Assembly (NCBI GenBank): GCA_034509755.1
Contig: CM067541.1
Location: 7,428,001 to 7,492,000, forward strand
Origin: Anisodus tanguticus
Taxonomy: Eukaryota > Streptophyta > Magnoliopsida > Solanales > Solanaceae
Direction of reading: 5' to 3'
Length of the DNA stretch: 64,000 nucleotides
The notes beneath the pieces were generated by a model. The model was not told the origin of the DNA. It did not search any database and saw nothing but the letters and a program-made list of their open reading frames with translations. Shown piece by piece: positions 1-11,144 of this stretch (its first letter is position 1; every line of letters begins with the position of its first letter). The translations under genes and the position numbers were made by a program.

Positions 1-365
1 AGCTAAACCTCCCAAATGGCTAACATGCGCTTGTCTCTAACATTCATTTCGAAATTATTACTTAAGAAACTTTGCAGAATTTCCCCGGGGTGGGATCTTA
101 GTTCATCGGCCTGCCCAAACTTACAGAATTATAACCATATAAAGTTTCTGCTCTTAAATTTTCCCAAGTGACATTTAGTTGTTTTTCATTCATTTAATTA
201 GACCTACATTAAACACTAAAAATACAATGATACAACACGCGCACAATATCAATAATGTTAAAATGTCACCTTAGGTTACACACACTCTTATAGAAGACTA
301 AAAATACATATTTGTCACATCATTATATTCCTATTAAAACAGGTTAAAAGCAAACTGAAAGATGT

Positions 366-3300
366 TCAGTAAGGAACAATAATAGATTCTATGAGCTCTT
401 GAAGTGGAGCCAGCTCCTTTTTGTCAATCAGTCCAAACTCCTACAGAATAAAGTCATAAACATCAATTAGACAAATTTACAAAATCAATCCTATAGATAA
501 GAATCATATGAAACCATAACAGCAAATTATGCTGCTAGTGAACAGAGGTGAATGGACCCCTACACACACACACACATATATATCGGAAACAGTCTCTCTA
601 CCTCCCAAGGTAGGGGTAAGGACTCTCTCTCTATATATATATATATCGGAAACAGTCTCTCTACCTCCCAAGGTGGGGTAAGGACTCTCTATATATATAT
701 CAGAAACAGTCTCTCTACCTCCCAAGGTAGGGGTAAGGCCTGCGTACACTCTACCCTCCCCAGACCCCACTTGTGGGATTACACTGGGTATGTTGTTTAT
801 ATATAAAAAAATTATTAAAATTTCAAATAAACATTAGATTCTGAACCATATGCAAATGTGGTATGAGTTCAATCGTAAGAACTCAGATTGAATCCACAAA
901 ATTTAAATTCTTAATGCACCTCTGAACTAGTGAAGTTCTAGATATAATCAATGTTTTCAAAGTAACTCGCGTCACTTCCTTCCAGCACATACATCAACTG
1001 CAGTAATTTCAGTACCCCATTAGCTTTTCTTAATTTTTGTTTCCAATCGACTCCACAATTCTCCAGTGAGCAGTAGTTCATTCAAACTACAAACAACACA
1101 CAATATACCCAGTGTAATCCCACAAGTGGGATCTGGGGAAGGTAGGATGTACGCAGACCTTACCTCTACCTTTACGGGATAGAGAGGTTGTTTCCGAAAG
1201 ACCCTAGTAGTTTATTCAAACTATTGGCACAAAATTCTATCGGGTTATGAATTAAAATATACAAGTCAGTAGTCACATAGATTATCTAGTTCCCCCCACC
1301 ACCACCACCACATTTTGGGGCATGGCTTTACCTGTGCAGATCATATGTTACTTCCTCAAGTCTAGCTATAAGAGCAATAGCATATAATTGCAATCAAGAA
1401 ACCAAAAGTTGTTGTTCAGCTAAGTTTATTTGAAAAATATGCGATAACTCTTTTGCAACCCCCACCCCCCCACACAAATAATGGAACTCTAATCTCCATC
1501 AACAATAAAGAAAGTCCATTCAGGAACTGCAATTTAAACGACTCACATGGGTGAAGAGTATGAAATGCTTGAAGCACGTATTCAAATGGGCTTCCTCCTT
1601 AAGACTCACAATCTTCTGAAAATGGGAGTGATAAATATGTGCATATACACGAAAGAGGCGTTTAAATATTGTCTTGACAACATCCTTGAAGTTCGGAGGA
1701 AAAGGTGCACCTACAAAAACATAGCCCAGTCGACAATGAGAAAAGGTAACAAAATATCAAAGCAGTTGATTTTAATTAGCTAGAATTCCCCATCCAACTC
1801 CACACCACTTACTCCTGCACATCCGCCCTTATCCGCTCTTGGCTCCCAAGAGGAAAATTTTCACTTCACTCAAGATTACTCCCTCCATCCGTTTTATAGA
1901 AACAAGAAGTTAATATGACTTGCATATTGTAGTAGTTGTTAAAAGAAATAGGTAGTTTTCAAATATAAGATCGTAAGTAGAATACTTAGAACTTAGTAGA
2001 ATCTGAAATAATTTAGACATTACAAAATAAAAAGTAGGTCATATGAGTTGGGACAGAAGAGTATTGTTTACATCTCTAAAATGACATTAAAACATGAGTG
2101 TGCAAGCTGTTAATTAGTACTTACCAAGCCTTTGAGGAAATAAAGATTCATCATCCAATTGAGTTTCTATCCAGTCCATCAAATATTCAACATACTTTGG
2201 AGCGGAAACTTCAATAGGCTTCTTAATCTGTACACCATCAGCCCACCTATACTCATACCTGAAACACAATATATGAAGAAGTCAAGAATACAGAAAGTGG
2301 AAGTAGCTTTTTGCTTTCAAATAGAAACACCAACTATAAAGTTGCAAATCAAGTGGAAGGACTTGCACGTTTCCAATATATTAGCATCTGAGGAATTAAG
2401 TCAACAGTCACTTAGTTATTCCTAATATCAGTCCCATAGTAAATCGTAGCATTTGAGCTATTTTCTGGAAGTACAAAATATCAAGCAGACAAAGACCGAT
2501 ATAATTCTCATCCTTTCAAATAAGCTCCAAACATAAAAAAGAAATTGAAATGGCTATTAATGAATTGTTTTCATGAACTCGTTATATTCTTCTTTAGGAG
2601 TGTCTTTTCTTGATTATTTCCCAATTGTCAAACAGTTCACAAGAATCAACTCCCCATGACAAGGGACAATTTTAGTGACTATTTTTCCCCTAAGAATGAC
2701 TAGATTATGTCTCAAATAATGTATATAGTAAAAATAAACTGGAAACAGCTTAATTAAGAAACATACTTGGGGCCTGCAGTCATTGTAGGGCAATTTTCTG
2801 GCGTACAAAACTCAGTGAGGGTGCCATAAAGCAGATTCACCTGGTTGAAGAAATCTACAGCTGCATATTAAAGAATAAACAACCACCATTAAATTAAACT
2901 AGATCAGCTGACAGCAACACAAGTAAGCAAAAAGAATGTAATATATGCAGCATTGTAGTCTCAACATTGGCTTCAAATAGAGAGTCACATATAAGTATCC
3001 TTATAGCTACTGAGGAGAACTTCTTCTGCAATGCACTTGCAGAGAATATGGTACATTCCACCAGCAAATATTGGTAATGGGTGCAAATATTGTTTTAGGT
3101 CTGTTGAGTCTAGGGCATAGAAAGACAAAAAAAAAACAAGGGGTTGAATCACTTTATCCAAGCAAGACATGAACCAATTACAACCTATATTTAGGCTGGT
3201 ATCCTAGCATCAATATCCAATATGTTAATACTATTACTCATTCCATTTAAGTAACCTAATCTGACAACATGGATATTAAGGTAAGAGCGGAACTTATATA

Positions 3301-4013
3301 TGCAACCTAAGCATCCATTTTTTATCTTACATACCCTAAATCATGTTTTTCACTAGTTTGACATGCTACAGGGTGACAAAGGAAGTTTTTTGGGTCTATC
3401 TCGATACAGATGAGCATCACTAAGGACTTCCTTCATGATACTCAGCTAGGATCTACAGCACTTCAATAGGCCCTAGGCACTGATTAAGGTTAAAGTTTTA
3501 ACCGGAGTTTTAATAATATTTTTTTTGTTTGAGAATGAACAAAAGTTTAATCATATTTTTAAAGTATCTACATTAAAAATAGGCCTACAATAGAGATAGA
3601 GTTAATGAATTGGTGAACGTGAACTTTTATTAGTACAAAAGTAGGTCACATGTCACCTCTTTAGGATTTGTATGCTAAAACATTATAATATATAGCGAGA
3701 AAAATATCATTTCCAAAAAATGGACATAGTTTTAGGACAACTCAAAGAAATAGAGTAGATCAGTCAATTTGGGGAGGATGGAAGTCAATGTTCTTTTTTT
3801 TCCTACTTTCCATATAGCCAAAATAGAAAAGGGAGGATAGACTGAAGTTCTGGTTCCAGAAGTCAAGATTTTGGAGATTAAGAGAGGACAAGAGTTTTAC
3901 TCTGTAGTTCAATTAAGCTAGTGAGTACAGAAATCACACGTTCCAATCACCTCAAGCAACAGAAATAGAGGTAATATTAATGTGCCAATGGATGTCCGTC
4001 ATTATATATGAGA

Positions 4014-4068
<55 letters not shown>

Positions 4069-6496
4069 ACTGTTGACAGCTAGCCATTCATTAATATCTT
4101 CCCCAGGAGGAAGCCTTACGGCCTCTCTCAAGTTTCCGCTGCCTAATGTGGCATCAATGTGCTTTCTTAATTGTGCTCCCTGCAACAAAGCAAATGGTGA
4201 GCAAAGCAAGAAAGATGACAGGTTTCAGGATCAAAAATACTAATCCACTTTTCTACCCATGATTCTAAAGTTTAGATCAACTTGCAAATCAAAAAGAAAA
4301 TACGCAAGGGAAGAATGATAACAAGCAAGAAGGCTAAAGGAAAATGAAAATTTTCGCCCCCAGGGATCTAAATTTCAAGCATGAAATACTTCAGGTTGTA
4401 GAACTAGCCAACTATATCAACTTTAACATACCAAAATTTGAAGTTGGATGAGCTTCCAAGAGGTCCGGACAAATTATATGTCAAATCATATGAATCCATT
4501 AATTCATTTTATCCTGAAAACTTTTGTGTCATATATGCAAGCTTGCTGCATACTAGTACTTGAAAGTGGAAAGAAGACCAACTTAGGTATAAACTTGCTG
4601 AACACATAGTAGCATGCCTACCAAGGGAGGGATAGTCTACTGAAAAAGACTCCATCTATAATGAGTTAGGTCATCAGTCACCAAAGTTGCAGGTGTGAAA
4701 AGTCACCGAGGACCCTTAGGTTTAGGGTAGGGTTTACCATAGTCCAATAAAATCATAATAACAAGCACACAAATATTTGCAACTAGGAACACAAATTTTC
4801 TTTTCTTTTTCTTGCATTTCAAATTCAACTATTGACAAGCTTATAATTAGCACAAGAAAAACAATTAAGTAGAAATCTAAGCATGTTTTGAGGATTACAA
4901 AAGTCTAGATCTAGTATCCCTTTAAACTTGATTCCTAAAGATGTCTCTGTTTGAACAAGTTCTGTGAATTGGTGGTATCAACATCAGCAGGTGAGGCCAA
5001 AGACTTAACATACAGGAAGTAACTACCAAAAAGAAAAAAGAAAAAAAAGAAGAGAACAGCAGAATTTCTTCTTTAAACTAGGAAAGTGCATAACCTTACT
5101 CCCTGAGGGTGCACTCTTTTTGGGTCGGAATGTTCTCTGATTCCTGTACACCAATAGCAAACAAGGCGTCAGATGAATAATGCTATGTACCAATCCGCTA
5201 AATAGGATAACAGAACACATTTTTAAAAAGTAAAGCTAAAATCGAGAAGAAACATAATGCAAAGTTGCAATAATCTACAAGAAGGTTAAATGGAACTAGT
5301 AAATTTGAAAAACAATGTCATAGTCACCCGTTAAAAGCTATAATTTATAGTTGAGATATGAAATAACAAAAATAGCATTATCTTCATTGAGTTGAAGCCT
5401 AAAGAAACGTGAATTTGCTAAAGTTATATGTTATCCTAATTTTCTATGGTACAAAAAGGGAGATAATTTCTGGAAGCATAGTTCTCTCTTCTTATACACA
5501 ATCTTCTTATACACAACAGAACTTCCAACCTCCTGTTTGATCTCTTCAAACAAAAAATATGTTGTAAAGTTTGATCCTTCTACAAAGTACAAACAATCTT
5601 TACAATAGACAAATATATGAAAGTTATCCTTCCATTGGCAAGATCATCTCCAATTAAAGCAACTATCGGAAAATACAACACCAGATCAAATAATAACTAA
5701 TTACCCTAGATTTCCTATCCCAAAACAAGCGAAACGAACAACATAACGGTAATATACATGTAAAGTACCATCAAGGCAAGGGCGGAGGTAGCCTTCAAGA
5801 TACAGGATCGGCAAAACCAATAGCTTTGGTCCAAACCATGTATATGTGTTGAGAAATTCATTAACTATAAACAAAAGAAATTAATTAACTATAAACAAAA
5901 ATTAAATTTAAAACCCAATCACTAGCACTATAGTGCACAGACAGTTCACCCAAATTTAGAATCTTCTAAAAACTCATTCAAATAAGAAATAAACAGACGA
6001 AACAGCCTAAAAGTCTAAAACCTACAAAACATCAATGAGGCAATAAATAATGCCCCTTTGTCCCAATTTTATGTGATAAAGTTCATATTTCGCGAATCAT
6101 ACTTCTTTATTTTGATCGTGAATTTGAACATACAATCTTTAAGTTTCTTAAAAAATAATTCACATATTTAGAAACTAAATAAAAAGTAGTACTACCAATC
6201 ACAATAACTAACAATTTAAAATATTTCATGTGTATGAGAATAAATCACGGTCAAAAAGTTTCTTCTTTGACATTAGAAATCCGAACTGTATCACTAAATT
6301 GAGACAGAGGATTAATAACAAAGAACCATGAATTCAGAAAAATCACATATCAATAAATTCGTTAATCATGAAAACATATAAATCATCATCAATTCAAAAA
6401 ACACAAGAACAATTCACAATCATACCAATAGAAATTAAAACATAAAAGGAAAGAGGGAGATGATTAATTATACCTTCCAAGACCAAATAAACTCAT
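366..6496 (-). CDS. MOB1: MOB1-type kinase activator, seven coding exons
   Basis: Joined CDS on the minus strand: 6496-6474, 5143-5095, 4179-4071, 2860-2767, 2258-2125, 1710-1547, 440-366; 648 nt, 215 residues, stop TGA. All introns have GT-AG borders and phases agree. Seen: start MSLFGLGR, basic NQRTFRPKKSAPSGSK segment, then the globular MOB domain. The four zinc ligands of the family are present: Cys79 and Cys84 (FCTPENCP), His161 and His166 (AHIYHSHF). The C-terminus ends ELIESIIVPY. Family knowledge: MOB1 binds and activates NDR/LATS (SIK1-type in plants) kinases in Hippo/mitotic-exit-like signalling, in cytosol and nucleus, and affects growth and cytokinesis. Length and motifs match the usual 215-residue plant protein, so it looks intact. 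Intron 1 is 1.3 kb; the last intron carries two SINEs. Confidence in identity is very high; splice sites are by eye. Confidence 0.96.
552..800 (+). repeat. TS-type SINE with triplicated internal segment, in MOB1 last intron
   Basis: The 3' part has the hallmark TS SINE text: GGTCTGCGTACACTCTACC-like, then CCCCACTTGTGGGATTACAC and TGTTG at the end. Upstream of it, a unit of about 55-60 bp starting ATCGGAAACAGTCTCTCTAC occurs three times, starting near 582, 645 and 699, with (AT)n/(CT)n spacers of differing length. Confidence 0.85.
1090..1206 (-). repeat. TS-type SINE, opposite orientation, in MOB1 last intron
   Basis: The same TS SINE 3' half as at 552-800 appears on the other strand (ACCCAGTGTAATCCCACAAG, then TACGCAGACCTTACC). 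The two copies lie about 300 bp apart in inverted orientation within one intron, so the pre-mRNA could pair there. Confidence 0.85.
1879..2061. mobile_element. Stowaway-like MITE in MOB1 intron 5
   Basis: Ends read TA-CTCCCTCCATCCG and, on the other strand, TA-CTCTTCTGTCCCA. The terminal sequence and TA target are typical of the plant Stowaway (Tc1/mariner) group. The body is AT-rich and non-coding. Confidence 0.55.
4019..4063. repeat. (GA)n microsatellite beside MOB1 exon 3 donor
   Basis: An uninterrupted GA run of about 22 units. On the transcribed strand it is a CU tract starting about 8 nt after the 5' splice site of coding exon 3 (exon end at 4071). Confidence 0.95.
5765..5960. repeat. 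Dispersed GGCGGAG-type repeat in MOB1 intron 1
   Basis: Text around GGGCGGAGGTAGCC followed by a GTATATGTGTTGAGAAATTC-like stretch resembles a common dispersed plant repeat with GGCGGAGCCAG ends. A related end is seen at 20628. Exact limits and class are not clear. Confidence 0.3.
6054..6312. mobile_element. Stowaway-like MITE in MOB1 intron 1
   Basis: Left end CCCCTTTGTCCCAATTTTAT and right end (reverse) CCTCTGTCTCAATTT match the Stowaway terminal consensus CTCCGTCCCAATTTATGTG. The interior is AT-rich with no ORF. Confidence 0.55.
6474..6496 (-). other. MOB1: MOB1 coding exon 1
   Basis: This exon holds the ATG and 23 coding nt (MSLFGLG plus two bases of Arg). The donor GTATAA follows directly. 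The start is chosen because the MOB1 family begins MSLFG and no upstream in-frame ATG is needed. Confidence 0.9.
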
Positions 6497-6625
6497 TTTA
6501 TTTAGATATATGGAAATGGATTTTTTTAAATGATTATTCGATAAAAAAAATTACGCGAAGAGAAGGAGAAATGGTGGCAAAAGAGTGGGCAGCGGAAAAT
6601 AAGCTGCCCAGATTTGAGGGTTTTT

Positions 6626-6634
6626 TATTTTATA
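6626..6634 (-). promoter_or_regulatory. Probable TATA box of MOB1
   Basis: Minus-strand TATAAAATA lies about 130 bp upstream of the ATG. It is followed by a pyrimidine-rich probable leader (CTCCTTCTCTTC region at 6550-6575). This spacing would give a leader of about 100 nt. Prediction only. Confidence 0.5.
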
Positions 6635-6674
6635 GTTTTTTGCGGGCAGGCAATTAAATTTCTTATTTTTTTAA

Positions 6675-6815
6675 GTTACTCCGTCCATCTATTTTCAGTA
6701 TATTTCTGAAAATATGAAATTTAAAACGGAAGGAATAATAGAATAATAAATTAACTATATTACTCTTTGAGTATAACAAACTTCATATTTTCAGAAATAT
6801 ACTGAAAAATAATTA
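6675..6815. mobile_element. Short hairpin MITE upstream of MOB1
   Basis: Arms of about 27 bp at 6691-6718 and 6783-6809 are inverted copies (core CAGTATATTTCTGAAAATAT), giving a long near-perfect hairpin just upstream of the MOB1 TATA box. Confidence 0.65.
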
Positions 6816-6912
6816 TAATTAATGATAAGGATAAATTAGGACTAAGTGATAATTATGTTTTGATTTTTAAGTAAAATTAGATATTTATTTAGCGTATAGG
6901 AACAAATAAATA

Positions 6913-7150
6913 CTTCTGTGTCTCCATTTATGTGACATCATTTCTTTTTTAGTATGTCTCAAAAAGAATGTCACCTTTCTAAAATTAGAAACAATTTAAC
7001 TTTAAAATTTCCCTTTACCCTTAATGAAATGATTTATAGTCACACAATTATTTAAGATTTATTTTAGACCACACATTTCAAAAGTAAACCTTTCTTTTTT
7101 GAATGTGCCAAGTTAAATAGTGCCACGTAAAAATGAGACGGACGGAACAC
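6913..7150. mobile_element. Stowaway-like MITE
   Basis: Left end TGTCTCCATTTATGTGACAT; right end GAGACGGACGGAACA in inverse. Internal text includes TTTCTTTTTTAGTATGTC, frequent in Solanaceae members of this group. It fills most of the gap between MOB1 and the plastid fragment. Confidence 0.6.
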
Positions 7151-7269
7151 TATTTTTAGTACATAGAATAATCAATAAAAGCGGTCACGCACTGACTTTC
7201 AACCCAAAGAAAGGAAAGGAAATTGGAGAAAGTGTGACATTTTCTATCACACCCCGAATCATAGCTTGG

Positions 7270-7612
7270 GTAGGTGAAATATATACACGAATCGTTTCGG
7301 GATTCTAACTAGAACCACCCATTTTCTGGATCCACCTCACATCAATAACCCGACCCCTACCACCTATAGGTAATTTTAGATAAGTTTCTTTTTCAGTAGA
7401 TACCTGAATATCAAGTATAGCTCGTAACAATCTATCTTCCGGGGCATACGACGATTCTTTCATGACATGAGGTATTAATTTACCTACTAAAATATCACCC
7501 GTCTCTACCCCAAGATTCCAGCATCACAATTCCATTTTTATCTAAATTGCGGAATAAATGGGCTTCTAAATGCGGTATTTCATTAGTGACTTTTTCAGGG
7601 TCATTTGGTGCC
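7270..7612 (-). pseudogene. rpoB: Nuclear plastid DNA: fragment of plastid rpoB
   Basis: Minus-strand translation gives conserved blocks of the plastid RNA polymerase beta subunit: NEIPHLEAHL, RNLDKNGIVML, DILVGKL, KESSYAPEDRLLRAIL, then KLPIGGRGRVIDVRWIQK and NPETIRVYIS. One shift lies near 7513 (WGRDG region) and a stop replaces Tyr after GGSS. Only about 115 codons of this roughly 1070-residue protein are present, inside nuclear repeats, so it is a transferred, non-functional fragment. Homology stops on the right exactly where chromovirus LTR sequence begins. The short sequence 7150-7270 is of unknown origin. Confidence 0.85.
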
Positions 7613-9479
7613 TGGTTGCATGTGACCGAGCGAACCACATGGCTTGTTTGTCAACAGGGCATCAAAACATACTAATGATTTAAAACATGTAAAACATAAT
7701 GATGGAAGTAGTCTGAAATAGTCATAGTGAAAATAATCTGGGTAAAAACATGATAAGTGTGAAAGTAATGCGGACATGACATGATACTGAACTAATCTAT
7801 GAAACCTCTGAACATGAGTCTGTAAAATTATCTAACAGGACAAGACTCTGGCATACCTCTACAAATATAATAATCATAAAATACTAGACTGACACCCCAA
7901 ATGAAGTGGGGATCACCAAACAACTGGGGCTGAACAATCCTACTAAGTAGATCCATCTCCCTAAAACTCAACACTTGCATCGTGAAGTGCAGGCCTTATG
8001 CAAAGGGACATTAGTACATTTGAATTGTACCATATGTAAAGCAATTGAAGGAAATAAGTAGGTACATGATATTATGTAAACATAAAACTGAAACTGAAAA
8101 CATGAACATAGACATGAATATAGTAGCATGAAGTTGTATATATATTTGCATATATGTGGGAGAGCATTAACAAAATCGACATGAACCACCACGTGTGAAC
8201 ATGGAGTCTGGTCTCTGCCAGATCAGCTAAGTCATCTCGTACTTTGCCGTAGTACGAGACATGAACATGAACATGATGGATCTAATAATTAATCTGAAAG
8301 TATCGTCATTTGGCGAAACGACCCTTATCCTATATTGGCATACATAGTTTCAGGCTATCTGAGCCTTCTATGTAATCTGTGCAACTCCAAAAACACGTAC
8401 TTAAAAATAGTTGGCTGGAAAACCCATGAATTTTATTAAATAACTTGTAAACATGATCTGAGATAGTTTAACATGAACATAATTTCATAATATATACCTT
8501 GTGAGAAAACATGTATAATTTCATAGGTAAGTAATAATAATCCATGACTTTATAATTAAGAACTCATGGAATTCAAAGCATGGGTTCATGGATTACGGAC
8601 ATGTTCATGATAATCACAATGACACATCATGAATATAATGAATGTCAACATGGTATGAATAATCGAACATATATAAGGCTAATATGAATTTGAGCAAAAC
8701 CCTAGGTTTAAAGAATTTTTGTTTCATGGATTACGTGTGGCGTGGGAAAGAACAATGATATCCCCATGTGGATAGAAGCTCTACATACCTGACTTGCTTC
8801 CAAACTTGTATTAAAAATCCTGACTTTGAAGAAGAACTCAAAAAATTGCTCCTTGAATCTTAAATTGAGTTTATCTTGAAAACCCTAGGTTAAGAATAGT
8901 GAAATTCACTTAGGAATTGGTTATATTATGTTAGAATCACATGAAAGTTCATTGAAAGGACTTACCTTGGAATAGGAGATGGCTGGGAAGAGAGAACCTT
9001 CATTCTAGGGCTTGGGAATATGAAAAACTGATTCTAAAACTAAGTCTGCGTATTTATATTATTTGTTGTCGGATGAGTTTGACGGTCCGTCAATTTTTTG
9101 ACGGTTTGAGTCTGGGCCGTCAATATTTTGATGGTCCAGATTGATGGTCCGTCAACTTTTTGACGATTCTTAAATCGGACCGTATTGTCATTCATCTGAG
9201 ATTTCCAAAGAGTTGTGAAATATGGAATTTGGAAAATGCGAAGATCGAAGGACCGTCAATAATTTGACGGTCCGTAGAATTTACAATTTGGCTATCAATT
9301 TCAAAAGTGGAAATTGACGGTTCGTTTGACGGACTGTGAAATATTATATTGTCTGTATAATGTACCCTCAAATCTGGTCTGGTGAACTAAATTTGATTTT
9401 TCGATTTAAATTCCCCATTTTGGTTTCTTACACTCGTGAATCATGAACAATGCTTAGTTTGAAGGTACGAGGTGTTACA
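7612..9479 (-). repeat. Chromovirus 3' LTR (left copy)
   Basis: Begins TGTAACACCTCGTACC on the minus strand at 9479. It shares long text with 14567-16185 and, inverted, with 57040-59028. The U3 part (9065-9345) has about ten TGACG/CGTCA motifs. The end is cut at the rpoB fragment. Confidence 0.9.
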
Positions 9480-9480
9480 A

Positions 9481-9496
9481 TATCTCCCCCTTGAGA
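9481..9496 (-). other. Chromovirus polypurine tract
   Basis: Minus strand reads CAAGGGGGAGATAT immediately before the LTR start. This purine run is the expected plus-strand primer site of an LTR retrotransposon. Confidence 0.8.
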
Positions 9497-9729
9497 TCAC
9501 TCACCCTCGAATGATAGATCATTATTAGAAATTAGACTGGACATAACATAAGTACATGAGCGTGAAGAACACATAACATGAAACATGGAAACTGAACTGG
9601 CATGATTACATCAAAACATGGACATGGGACATGAGTAGTGAATATATAAACGTGAAACATGAGACATAGATACACAAGGGACATGGCATGAATACTGAGA
9701 GTATTTACCTTGTTCGTTTTCTACTTGCT

Positions 9730-10265
9730 TCTCGAATAAATGCGGATACCTAGACTTCATATCTTCTTCGGCTTCCCATGTAGCCTTCTCAACACTCTGA
9801 CTTTGCCACAACACTTTCACTTTCCTTAGTTCTCAACTTGCGAATCTGACGATCCAAAATAGCCATAGGAATCTCCTCACATGTCAAACCATCCTTAACT
9901 AAAATAGAATCAATAGGAACAACCAATGACGGGTCTCCCACACACTTTCTTAACATGGACACATAAAATACTGGATGAACAATAACTAAATCTTATGGTA
10001 ATTCAAGTTCATAAGCCACTTGAACAACTCTCCTCAAAATCCTGTAAGGTCCGATATATCTGGGACTGAGCTTCCCTTTCTTTCCAAACCTCATAACACC
10101 TTTCATAGGTGATACTTTCAGAAATACCCAATCATCAACTTGAAACTCTAAGTCTCTACGCCTCACATCTGAATAAGATTTCTGATGACTTTGGGTTATT
10201 TTCAAACGCTCTTGAATCAACTTGACTTTTTCCAAAGCCTGATAAACCAAGTTTGGTCCTAGCAA
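9730..10265 (-). pseudogene. Integrase C-terminus and chromodomain remnant
   Basis: Reads PNLVYQALEKVKLIQERL, KGVMRFGKKGKLSPRYIGPY and VQVAYELELP: the integrase C-terminal GPY/F module (GKLSPRYIGPY). It continues, after stops, with VSMLRKCVGDPS, EEIPMAILDRQIRKLR and KATWEAEEDMKSRYPHLF. The last block is a plant chromovirus chromodomain that, by family knowledge, guides insertion to heterochromatin. Frames are interrupted. Confidence 0.85.
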
Positions 10266-10269
10266 TTCT

Positions 10270-11130
10270 GTTTCACCAACTTCGAACCAATCAATAGGCG
10301 ATCTACACCTTCGCCCATACAGAGCTCGAACGATGCCATCTAAATACTAGCATGATAAATGTTATTATAAGCAAATTCAATGAGAGGTAAATAATTATCC
10401 CAATTACCTTTAAAATCGAGAACATATGCCGTCAACATATCATCAAAACTCTGAATAGTACGCTCTGCCTAGCCATATGTTTGAGGATGAAAAATTGTGA
10501 TAATATTTACCTTGCTACCCAAATCCTTTCTGAAATGACCTCCAAAAATGGGCTATGAACTGAGCACCACAATATGAAATAATGACAATTTCTTGAATAT
10601 ACAACTTAGCATAATCCTCTGCTGAATCTGTGGTCTTGACTGACAAGAAATGGGCTGATTTAGTCAGTCAGTTCACAATAATCCAAATTGAATCATGCAT
10701 TCAGGCTGAGCGAGGTAGACCTGTTATGAAGTCCATATTTATTATCTCCCATTTTCAAACAGGAATGTCAATGGTCTGAGCCAACCCACTAGGCCTCTAG
10801 TGTTCGGCTTTCACCTGCTGATAATTCAGACACTTGGCTATAAAATCTGCCACGTTCCTCTTCATATCGTTCCACCAATAAATCTTCTTAAGATCATGAT
10901 ACATTTTTTGTAGAACATGGGTGAATAGAATATCTGAAATGGTGCGCTTCTGCCATAATTTGCTCCATGAGTCCGTCTACATTTGGAACACATAACATGT
11001 CTGGTACTTCAAAGTACCGTCATCTCCCCCTTGTTCAAAAGTCATAGTCTTATGCTTGTGAATCCCCTCTTTCATATGCAACAAGTAGGGATCGCTAAAC
11101 TGTTTCTCCTTCACTTCAGCTGCTAAGGAG
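10270..11130 (-). pseudogene. Integrase core remnant
   Basis: Minus-strand text around 10640-10860 gives NFIAKCLNYQQVKAEH, INMDFITGLPRS and KSAHFLSVKTT, typical for the integrase zinc finger end and the first catalytic Asp region. Several in-frame stops (for example after KAEH and in the VN-LTKSAH segment) disable it. Confidence 0.75.
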
Positions 11131-11144
11131 GATTCAGACTTGTT

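Noticed and set aside
3952..4243. Open frames across the GA repeat on both strands
   Set aside because: They are made by the dinucleotide repeat and by reading MOB1 exon 3 past its donor; no separate gene.
7120..7308. 62-codon plus-strand frame near the plastid fragment
   Set aside because: Part lies antisense to the rpoB remnant and the rest in MITE-like DNA; no family resemblance.
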